Part shown: piece by piece, positions 41,365 through 51,700 of the stretch
How positions within the stretch are numbered: the first letter of the stretch is position 1
Layout of the letters: the number at the start of each line of letters is the position of its first letter
Origin: Strigamia acuminata
Lineage: Eukaryota > Arthropoda > Chilopoda > Geophilomorpha > Linotaeniidae
NCBI GenBank assembly: GCA_949358305.1
Contig: OX442323.1
Location: 1,242,001-1,302,000, forward strand
DNA length: 60,000 nucleotides
Reading direction: 5' to 3'
Position numbers and translations under genes: made by a program
Notes under the pieces: model-generated
Told to the model about the DNA's origin: nothing
Database searches by the model: none
What the model saw: the letters and a program-made list of their open reading frames with translations, nothing else

Positions 41365-42290
41365 TCACTTTCGGGTTAACACACTAAACACTTTTTCACA
41401 TAATGACTTGATCTTTTCACCAGATATCCACTTTCTGAAAATATCAGCCACATTCCACTGGCCTGGGATCTTGGACAATTTGAAACAGCCCTTCTCAAAC
41501 CAGTCGCGTAGGAAAAAGTATCTAATACGAATGTGTTTTGTCTTCGTATTTACATCTGTCCAACCACGCAGAACCACCAGTAGACAGAAAAACAATCTAA
41601 TTAGCACAAAATTAACTACTGGGCTACATACCTCCTTGTAGTCAACATTGTAAATCTGTCTGAAACCCTGTGCCACCAGTCGTGCACGATAGCAAACAAT
41701 TTTCCCTAAATCGTTATATTTGACCTTGAATATCCATTTGTTACCCATGATATGTGAGTGGTTGGGACGAGGTTTAACTTCAAACTCTTCCAACTCTTCG
41801 AGAGTATCCAATTCTTCCCACATTGCTGCAGCCCACTCATCTTTTTGGGGCGATGCTATTGCTTCTTCGAAGGTGTTTGGTTGTATACCCTCAGCACAAT
41901 ATACTCTCACGGTATAGAATTCAGGATCGCTATCGTTCACTGGTGTAGGCTCCGGTTCTGCTTGCCCGACAGGATCATTAAAAGATGTTTCCTGTACAAT
42001 CGTCTCTATTGGACGTTGAGTTAGCTTCCATTCATACTCGTTGGCATTGTATGGGACCTTTAATTCCTTCTCACAATATTCTTTGATCTCGGGTCTACTC
42101 CGGAGTGGAGTTCGTTGGCCTGGCGGGTAAAAATATATGTCCCACTGTCCCTTTGTTGTCCCAGACTGACGCTGCACCTCTTCCCTTTCCCACCCAGGTT
42201 TATTCGGAATGGGAGTTCTAATCGCCACCCTGGTGGGTCTCAACGGCGTTGTAGCAACAGGGACTTGTTTACGCGTCGTAACAAAGGGAT
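41365..42290 (-). pseudogene. Copia-M Pol, C-terminal part with RT/RNase H deletion
   Basis: Minus-strand frame continuing in register from 56473 after the Copia-N insertion. It holds the linker and start of reverse transcriptase (GNKWIFKVK, RARLVAQGF, VVLRGWTDV). At about 41550 it then jumps straight to the end of RNase H (NTKTKHIRIRYFF, ADIFRKW). Compared with Copia-N, about 300 residues are missing, including YVDD and the RNase H active site. The join is in frame, so it is a clean internal deletion and cannot give an active polymerase. Confidence 0.92.
42286..42290. repeat. Target-site duplication GGGAT (left, Copia-N outer)
   Basis: Same five bases follow the last Copia-N LTR at 56473-56477. 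Together they mark 42291-56472 as one insertion event later enlarged by the inner copy. Confidence 0.95.
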
Positions 42291-42776
42291 TGTTGGTCTA
42301 AAGACCGTGTTTCTATCGATGAATATGTTTGTTTCCTATAGTTTTCCATTTGATTGTTATTTCGGAGCTGTCTCATACGTAATTCCGTATGATAACTGTA
42401 TTTTCATATGATTTGTTCTACTTTTCAATGATTCATCCTGTGTTAATGTTAATTCCCGGCACCAGGTGCCACTACCCATTGCTTTTTCATCCAAGATGGC
42501 GTCATACACAGCCGTGTATGACTTAGCTGCTTTCCCACCTGTTTGGATACCTATTTGTAATGTATTACTATTTAATTAAACCGTTTTTATTGTTTTACTC
42601 ATTGTGTTTGATTTAAAGCACCTTTAGTGCTTCTTGCTAGCGCATATAAGCGGCATTAGGCCGCGCGCATTTCCGAAACGATACGCGTCGTATCGTTAAC
42701 GTCTGTGCGGGTCGCACAGCGCCAATTCACGCTTTCGATCGGTTTACACCGATATTTTGCGCATTCTCTGTCTACA
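42291..42776 (+). repeat. Copia-N outer 5' LTR (486 bp)
   Basis: TGTTGGTC...TCTACA. It has G at 42737 and T at 42771, as in 55987-56472 but not the inner pair. Ten perfect stem-loops: 42295-42306, 42374-42391, 42458-42470, 42503-42520, 42616-42632, 42650-42664, 42677-42697 (nine pairs, three-base loop), 42703-42719 (seven pairs, GGT loop), 42738-42753, plus shorter ones. YY1-like AAGATGGCG at 42493-42501. Confidence 0.96.
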
Positions 42777-42777
42777 T

Positions 42778-42795
42778 TGGTAGCAGAGGATGGTT
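42778..42795 (+). promoter_or_regulatory. Copia-N outer primer-binding site
   Basis: TGGTAGCAGAGGATGGTT, one base after the LTR; exact initiator tRNA-Met complement. Confidence 0.9.
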
Positions 42796-43685
42796 GTTGG
42801 TTAAACAACCACTCCATTCGCCTAATTTATCGACGTTTTTTCGCGAAATTCGCGAATTTGCGCCGATATTTTTATTTTCAGATTTTCGGCGGCCATTTTG
42901 TCTCGATTTTCGTCTCGCCTGCGACGCCGACGTTTTATCGACGTTCACAGACGACCAGGGTCGTCAATCACACCATTATTTGTCTAATTTTCTCCGAAAT
43001 TCCGCGGGATTCGCGAATTTCGAGAGAAATTCTTTCTTTTTGCAGATTTCACGTCGATTTTCGCTTCGCCAACGTCGAAGCGACGTTTTTCAACGAGAAA
43101 CGGATCGAATTCCGCTGTGTATACCCCGGCGTATGCACAGTATCGTCGATCTATTATTTTCCGGACGAAGAGCCTCGATTTATCGAGAAGAAATTCGGAT
43201 TTTTCAATCCGAATTTGCGCTTTTTCCAGTTTTTCGAGAAAACTGCGCCGTGCCTTCATTTGCACGAGGATCGCAACCGCGATCGATTCACCTATTTCTC
43301 CTTCTGTCGAAATACTATTGTTAATTTTAAGATATTATTAAGGCTTTTGGGGGTTCCTTTAGAATCGTGTTTGCCCTTGGATCGAGTCCGGTCAAGCTTA
43401 CACGTATTCTCCGGTTGTGCTTGTCGTGGTACAAGTGAGGTTTCCCGCGGCTCCAGGAAGCCGATCGGACCCTCTCAGACTGGCAACCGGAGGTTATTTG
43501 ATTCCTTCAGAAGGAATTGCCCAATTTGTGGTTTTTCGCCTCGAACACCGAGGGAACCGTGCAGTGAAGTGCTCCGAATTGTGAAAATTGTGAAAAGTGC
43601 TCCAATCTTGTGCGACATTTCAGCGCCTCTCTCTGAGTCAGTGTGATTTTCGCGTTGTGTTACGCTCTTCGCGAATCGATCTACG
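42796..43685 (+). other. Copia-N outer leader
   Basis: About 0.9 kb between primer site and ATG. A 313-codon frame crosses LTR and leader but contains no ATG, so it is not called. YY1-like GGCGGCCATTTT at 42888-42899. Relative to the inner copy it has an extra nine bases (repeat of AAAATTGTG) near 43580. Confidence 0.65.
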
Positions 43686-46600
43686 ATGCAGAAAGCGGCC
43701 AACTCGAACAGTTTAATTCCGGTTCTCGGTGTCGACAATTATGAACAATGGCGATTGTCGATGCAGTTTCTCTTAAAATCGGAAGGGCTTTGGCGTCACG
43801 TAACGGAGGATAAGGAGGCAGAGCACATTGCCACCCTGACGCCAAAAGAACTTGATCGCTTTATGGTGAAGAAGGACAAGGCCCTAGGCCACATATACAT
43901 CCATGTGAGCCCCGCCAAGCGTACAGTTTTGGAAACCTGTAACACGCCAAAGGAGGCGTGGGACAAGTTGGCGAAAACCTACGCACCCAGCTCTAGAGCC
44001 CGTCAAGCGGCGATGCGCTGGGAGTTTCTCAGCCTCCAACTCCAACCTGGCGAAGATATGCCGGACTTCATTGCCCGCGTCGACAATTACGTGCGGCAAC
44101 TAAGCGATGTCAACGAGATTATTAGCCCGGTTCACCACGCATACCAGTATTTGAAGTGTCTGCCGCCTGAATATGCTCAGGCAACATTTGCCATATACCA
44201 CTGGCCGGATCCCCAATTCACGCCGAAGGATGTCGCCGAGCAGCTGATTTCCGAGCACATGCGGCTCAAATCCATCGGGTTGCTCGGAACGAGCCAATCA
44301 TCAGCTCACACGTCTATGAAGGGACAATTCCGACCCCGAAATAAATCCGGACCTCGTGATATCTCGACAGTGAAGTGTTTTAATTGCGACCAGCTCGGAC
44401 ATTACGCGAACCGATGTCCACGTCCACCCCGTCAACAACAGGGACAACCTACGGTTTCACTCCAACGTAATTCTCGGAGCAAGAGTCGCCGGCGCAACAA
44501 GAACGCTGCTGCGAAGGCCAACAACGCGCGTCCCCGAGAAAGCTCGCATCCACACCGAGAGGGGACATATTTTGTCAATGCGCCGCAGGTTATCCAACGT
44601 CCAGTCGCTCATTTTATGCAATCCAATGAGTGGATTCTGGATTGCGGCGCTACAGATCACGTATCTCACGTGCGTGCCGGTTTCACCGAGTTCACCGATG
44701 TCATTCCATTCGACATCGAGTTGGGACAGGGAAAGTCCCAAGTGACGGGAAAAGGAACGGTTCGTTTGCTAATGGCGATCGATAAGACCCGGTGCACCGT
44801 GAATTTAACAAACGTCCTTTACGCGCCGAATTTCGAGGCAAACTTGATTTCGGTTTCGAAGATAGACAAGGCGCGACATCATATCCACATTTTCAATAGT
44901 GAGATACATGTTTACGAATCGGACATTCGCAGCCCTCTTATTCGTGCAAAGGAGAGAGGAGGTCTTTATTATGTGGACGGTTTGTGTACAAATCCGACAT
45001 TTGCGACAACGGTTTCTCCCACTGTACAACCGACTCCAACGCTACCGCCGCAAATGTACGTGACTACGGAAGAGGATTTCATTAAAATTCCCAAACCGAA
45101 AAAGGGAAAAGGACAGCAACGAGAAATTACGGATTTTCGGATTGAAATGCCGCTAGTTGAACCCGTGAAGCAAATTCCCGTCCAACAAGCTCCCATTCCA
45201 ACCAATCCGATTCCTCCTCCTATCCCTACTCAAATCCACAACGATTTGACCACCCTTCCTTCCTATGCGAATGCCCTACAGTCAATCCCAACGGCAACTC
45301 CTATTGCAATTCCAAATGCAAATTCCTTTCCTCCCCTTGGCAACCCGTCTCAACCTAAAAAGAAGGTCATCGCCAATCCAGCCTCCGTCAAGGACGCCAC
45401 CGGCTTATGGCATAGCCGTCTTGGCCACCTTCATACGAATGGAATGAAGCTATTGGCCGCAAACGACCAAGTTTACGGAATGTCACCAGGGGAAGTGAGC
45501 AGGGAATTGGCCTGCAACGACTGCAGAATAGCCAAATCGACAAAAGCTTCTCATAAGTCTGATCCTAATCCCTCGACTACGAAGCCTTTGGACCTTCTCC
45601 ACATGGATATTTGGGGGCCAGCCCCAGTTCCATCGTTTGGAGGAGCACGTTTTGTCCTTACCGTCATCGACGACGCAACACGCTATTGCTGGATTATACC
45701 GCTAGCCCAGAAATCGCAGGTTTTCGCAACCTTTAAGGACTTCGTTGCTCGAGTTGAGAGAATCCAGGACACGCAAATAAAAGCGATTCGGACTGATCGA
45801 GGCGGAGAGTTTATGTCAAACGAGTTTCTCCGATATCTACAAGCCAAGGGCATCCAAGGTCAACGGACAAATCCGTCTTCACCACAGATGAACGGCACGG
45901 CCGAGCGCATAAACCGGACAATGGCCGACAACTTTCGTGCAGTCTTATCCGAGACTAAGTTGCCGGAGGCGCTCTGGGCCGAGCTAGCGGTCACGTTTGC
46001 CTACATCAAGAATCGGAGCCCTCATTCTCGACTTAACAATCAAGTTCCGTATATCCTTTGGCGACAGAGAGCCCTTTCGTTACGACATCTACGAAAAGTC
46101 GGTTCCAAGTGCTGGGTGCACTACACCGCACCAGGACGCAAGAAGCTGGATCCGCGGGCCTGGGAGGGATATTTAGTCGGCTACGCTTCAGGGACCCGTG
46201 GATACAGAATTTGGAACCCAACTGACAACCAAGTCTACGAATCTATTCACGTTAAGATCGATGAGCGGCAGTCGTATCGGAAATCCATCAAAATTTCGAC
46301 GCAGCAGCCGCAACAATCGTTTACTGGTCCCGGACAGCAAACCGTTACATTTGATGATAACCTACATTACCATCAGTGGCCGAAGGGATCTGATTCCGAG
46401 GCGTCAGAACATTCTGTGAACGATTCCGAACCTGTGTCAACGGCATCCGCTTCGATGCACACGCCTCTGGCTTTTCCGCACATCCACATACCACCACCGA
46501 CAACTCCGGAGCGGGCATTGCTGGATTTATGTGCGACATTACCTCCGGGTTCTGCGTCTCTTCGTCAATCCCATCATATCTCGTACGAAGAGGAACGCGA

Positions 46601-47344
46601 CACCGAACATGACATCCGAGAGATGGACGAATTGTCGATTTATCCTGAAACATCCGAACACGTTGATGCGTCAGCGGAACAATCGGCACGACCATCGCCT
46701 CCGACAACTCCTCGTACATCCGCTCCGCCATCACCTCAGCGATCGGCAGCGCCTTCTCTTCCCCGTGAAACACCGGTACCGACGCCGAGATTTATTACGA
46801 CGCGTCGTCAGCAACGTGTTGATGATCAGGCTGCGCAAGGGTTGCAAATTTTCGACCCCGATCCCAATTCACCAGCGACTGCGCGCCACACTACTCACAA
46901 GTGGCGATTCGTTGGTGGAGATGGCGAGTGCCGTGAATGGGTACGCGAGGAACACCTGAGAAAGGATCAAAAACCCGGGAAGATTTTAATCGATGTCTAT
47001 TATTTTCCAACTCCGAAGATCCGTCTAAGATCTTACCACGACATCGAGGAGTATTGCATGTTGAACAATATTGATTACGACCCCGGACTGTTTTTCTTCG
47101 GTAATCTCGAACACAAATTGCCAACTCTTCCGGGTGTTCGTCATGCGGCTCATCTATGCCGAACCGAGCCGGCTTCATTCGCCGAAATTCCCAAGTTCAA
47201 CGACGCTCCGAAATGGCGTGAAGCGATTGGAGAGGAACTCGATATGTTCAAAGAGCGAGAAATCTATAAAGAAGTTCCCCGACCACCCGACACCACTATT
47301 CTTGGCTGCAAGTGGATTTTTAAACTCAAAACCGATGCAGCCGG
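43686..47344 (+). pseudogene. Copia-N outer Gag-Pol, N-terminal part
   Basis: From ATG 43686 through Gag, CCHC knuckle (CFNCDQLGHYANRC), protease (ILDCGATDH), integrase (MDIWGP, IRTDRGGEF, GTAERINRT) and the first RT residues (KWIFKLKTDAAG), where the inner element enters. The frame then runs into the inner LTR and stops at 47465. It differs from the inner copy by scattered substitutions, for example V/I near the start, S/P in the integrase zinc region and A/D at LQAKG. Confidence 0.95.
47340..47344. repeat. Target-site duplication GCCGG (left, Copia-N inner)
   Basis: Repeated at 54429-54433 after the inner 3' LTR. Confidence 0.95.
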
Positions 47345-47830
47345 TGTTGGTCTAAAGACCGTGTTTCTATCGATGAATATGTTTGTTTCCTATAGTTTTC
47401 CATTTGATTGTTATTTCGGAGCTGTCTCATACGTAATTCCGTATGATAACTGTATTTTCATATGATTTGTTCTACTTTTCAATGATTCATCCTGTGTTAA
47501 TGTTAATTCCCGGCACCAGGTGCCACTACCCATTGCTTTTTCATCCAAGATGGCGTCATACACAGCCGTGTATGACTTAGCTGCTTTCCCACCTGTTTGG
47601 ATACCTATTTGTAATGTATTACTATTTAATTAAACCGTTTTTATTGTTTTACTCATTGTGTTTGATTTAAAGCACCTTTAGTGCTTCTTGCTAGCGCATA
47701 TAAGCGGCATTAGGCCGCGCGCATTTCCGAAACGATACGCGTCGTATCGTTAACGTCTGTGCGGGTCGCACAGCGCCAATTCACGCTTTCAATCGGTTTA
47801 CACCGATATTTTGCGCATTCTCTGCCTACA
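47345..47830 (+). repeat. Copia-N inner 5' LTR (486 bp)
   Basis: A at 47791 and C at 47825 distinguish it from the outer LTRs and match 53943-54428. Same stem-loop train; YY1-like AAGATGGCG at 47547-47555. Confidence 0.96.
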
Positions 47831-47831
47831 T

Positions 47832-47849
47832 TGGTAGCAGAGGATGGTT
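47832..47849 (+). promoter_or_regulatory. Copia-N inner primer-binding site
   Basis: Exact initiator tRNA-Met complement one base after the LTR. Confidence 0.9.
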
Positions 47850-48730
47850 GTTGGTTAAACAACCACTCCATTCGCCTAATTTATCGACGTTTTTTCGCGA
47901 AATTCGCGAATTTGCGCCGATATTTTTATTTTCAGATTTTCGGCGGCCATTTTGTCTCGATTTTCGTCTCGCCTGCGACGCCGACGTTTTATCGACGTTC
48001 ACAGACGACCAGGGTCGTCAATCACACCATTATTTGTCTAATTTTCTCCGAAATTCCGCGGGATTCGCGAATTTCGAGAGAAATTCTTTCTTTTTGCAGA
48101 TTTCACGTCGATTTTCGCTTCGCCAACGTCGAAGCGACGTTTTTCAACGAGAAACGGATCGAATTCCGCTGTGTATACCCCGGCGTATGCACAGTATCGT
48201 CGATCTATTATTTTCCGGACGAAGAGCCTCGATTTATCGAGAAGAAATTCGGATTTTTCAATCCGAATTTGCGCTTTTTCCAGTTTTTCGAGAAAACTGC
48301 GCCGTGCCTTCATTTGCACGAGGATCGCAACCGCGATCGATTCACCTATTTCTCCTTCTGTCGAAATACTATTGTTAATTTTAAGATATTATTAAGGCTT
48401 TTGGGGGTTCCTTTAGAATCGTGTTTGCCCTTGGATCGAGTCCGGTCAAGCTTACACGTATTCTCCGGTTGTGCTTGTCGTGGTACAAGTGAGGTTTCCC
48501 GCGGCTCCAGGAAGCCGATCGGACCCTCTCAGACTGGCAACCGGAGGTTATTTGATTCCTTCAGAAGGAATTGCCCAATTTGTGGTTTTTCGCATCGAAC
48601 ACCGAGGGAATCGTGCAGTGAAGTGCTCCGAATTGTGAAAAGTGCTCCAATCTCGTGCGACATTTCAGTGCCTCTCTCTGAGCCTGTGTGATTTTCGCGT
48701 TGTGTTACGCTCTTCGCGAATCGATCTACG
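47850..48730 (+). other. Copia-N inner leader
   Basis: Same leader as in the outer copy, nine bases shorter near 48640. No ATG-initiated gene. Confidence 0.65.
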
Positions 48731-51700
48731 ATGCAGAAAGCGGCCAACTCGAACAGTTTAATTCCAGTTCTCGGTGTCGACAATTATGAACAATGGCGAT
48801 TGTCGATGCAATTTCTTTTGAAATCGGAAGGGCTCTGGAGGCACGTGACGGAGGACAAGGAAGCGGAACATATTGCCACGTTAACGCCCAAGGAATTGGA
48901 CAGATTCATGATCAAGAAAGATAAAGCGTTAGGGCACATCTACATCCATGTGAGCCCCGCCAAGCGTACTGTTTTGGAAACCTGTAACACGCCAAAGGAG
49001 GCGTGGGACAAGTTGGCGAAAACCTACGCACCCAGCTCTAGAGCCCGTCAAGCGGCGATGCGCTGGGAGTTTCTCAGCCTCCAACTCCAACCTGGCGAAG
49101 ATATGCCGGACTTCATTGCCCGCGTCGATAATTACGTGCGGCAACTAAGCGATGTCAACGAGATTATTAGCCCGGTTCACCACGCGTACCAGTATCTGAA
49201 GTGTCTGCCGCCCGAATATGCTCAGGCGACCTTCGCAATATACCATTGGCCAGACCCTCAGTTTACGCCGAAGGATGTCGCCGAACAATTGATTTCCGAG
49301 CACATGCGGCTCAAATCCATCGGGTTACTCGGAACGAGCCAATCATCAGCTCACGCGTCTATGAAAGGACAATTCCGACCCCGAAATAAATCCGGACCTC
49401 GCGATATTTCGACGGTGAAATGTTTCAATTGTGATCAGCTCGGACATTACGCGAACCGATGTCCACGTCCACCCCGTCAACAACAGGGACAACCTACGGT
49501 TTCACTCCAACGTAATTCTCGGAGCAAGAGTCGCCGGCGCAACAAGAACGCTGCTGCGAAGGCCAACAACGCGCGTCCCCGAGAAAGCTCGCATCCACAC
49601 CGAGAGGGGACATATTTTGTCAATGCGCCGCAGGTTATCCAACGTCCAGTCGCTCATTTTATGCAATCCAATGAGTGGATTCTGGATTGCGGCGCTACAG
49701 ATCACGTATCTCACGTGCGTGCCGGTTTCACCGAGTTCACCGATGTCATTCCATTCGACATCGAGTTGGGACAGGGAAAGTCCCAAGTGACGGGAAAAGG
49801 AACGGTTCGTTTGCTAATGGCGATCGATAAGACCCGGTGCACCGTGAATTTAACAAACGTCCTTTACGCGCCGAATTTCGAGGCAAACTTGATTTCGGTT
49901 TCGAAGATAGACAAGGCGCGACATCATATCCACATTTTCAATAGTGAGATACATGTTTACGAATCGGACATTCGCAGCCCTCTTATTCGTGCAAAGGAGA
50001 GAGGAGGTCTTTATTATGTGGACGGTTTGTGTACAAATCCGACATTTGCGACAACGGTTTCTCCCACTGTACAACCGACTCCAACGCTACCGCCGCAAAT
50101 GTACGTGACTACGGAAGAGGATTTCATTAAAATTCCCAAACCGAAAAAGGGAAAAGGACAGCAACGAGAAATTACGGATTTTCGGATTGAAATGCCGCTA
50201 GTTGAACCCGTGAAGCAAATTCCCGTCCAACAAGCTCCCATTCCAACCAATCCGATTCCTCCTCCTATCCCTACTCAAATCCACAACGATTTGACCACCC
50301 TTCCTTCCTATGCGAATGCCCTACAGTCAATCCCAACGGCAACTCCTATTGCAATTCCAAATGCAAATTCCTTTCCTCCCCTTGGCAACCCGTCTCAACC
50401 TAAAAAGAAGGTCATCGCCAATCCAGCCTCCGTCAAGGACGCCACCGGCTTATGGCATAGCCGTCTTGGCCACCTTCATACGAATGGAATGAAGCTATTG
50501 GCCGCAAACGACCAAGTTTACGGAATGTCACCAGGGGAAGTGAGCAGGGAATTGGCCTGCAACGACTGCAGAATAGCCAAATCGACAAAAGCTTCTCATA
50601 AGCCTGATCCTAATCCCTCGACTACGAAGCCTTTGGACCTTCTCCACATGGATATTTGGGGGCCAGCCCCAGTTCCATCGTTTGGAGGAGCACGTTTTGT
50701 CCTTACCGTCATCGACGACGCAACACGCTATTGCTGGATTATACCGCTAGCCCAGAAATCGCAGGTTTTCGCAACCTTTAAGGACTTCGTCGCTCGAGTT
50801 GAGAGAATCCAGGACACGCAAATAAAAGCAATTCGGACTGATCGAGGCGGAGAGTTTATGTCAAACGAGTTTCTCCGGTATCTACAAGACAAGGGCATCC
50901 AGGGTCAGCGAACGAATCCGTCATCGCCACAGATGAATGGCACGGCCGAGCGCATAAACAGGACAATGGCCGACAACTTTCGTGCAGTCTTATCCGAAAC
51001 TAAGTTGCCGGAAGCGCTCTGGGCCGAGCTCTCGGTCACGTTTGCCTACATCAAGAATCGGAGCCCTCATTCTCGACTTAACAATCAGGTCCCGTATATC
51101 CTTTGGCGACAGAGAGCCCTTTCGTTACGACATCTACGAAAAGTCGGTTCCAAGTGCTGGGTGCACTACACCGCACCAGGACGCAAGAAGCTGGATCCGC
51201 GGGCCTGGGAGGGATATTTAGTCGGCTACGCTTCAGGGACCCGTGGATACAGAATTTGGAACCCAACTGACAACCAAGTCTACGAATCTATTCACGTTAA
51301 GATCGATGAGCGGCAGTCGTATCGGAAATCCATCAAAATTTCGACGCAGCAGCCGCAACAATCGTTTACTGGTCCCGGACAGCAAACCGTTACATTTGAT
51401 GATAACCTACATTACCATCAGTGGCCGAAAGGATCTGATTCCGAGGCGTCAGAACATTCTGCGAACGATTCCGAACGTGTGTCGACGGCATCCGCTTCGA
51501 TGCACACGCCTCTGGCTTTTCCGCACATCCACATACCACCACCGACAACTCCGGAACGGGCATTGCTGGATTTATGTGCGACATTACCTCCAGGTTCTGC
51601 GTCTCTTCGTCAATCCCATCACATTTCGTACGAAGAAGAACGCGACACCGACCATGACATCCGAGAGATGGACGAATTGTCGATTTATCCTGAAACATCC

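Noticed and set aside
42705-43646. 313-codon frame across the Copia-N LTR and leader (repeated at 47759-48691)
   Set aside because: It begins at a GTG inside the LTR, contains no methionine at all and spans the primer-binding site. The two copies are too alike for conservation to mean anything, although the nine-base difference keeps the frame.
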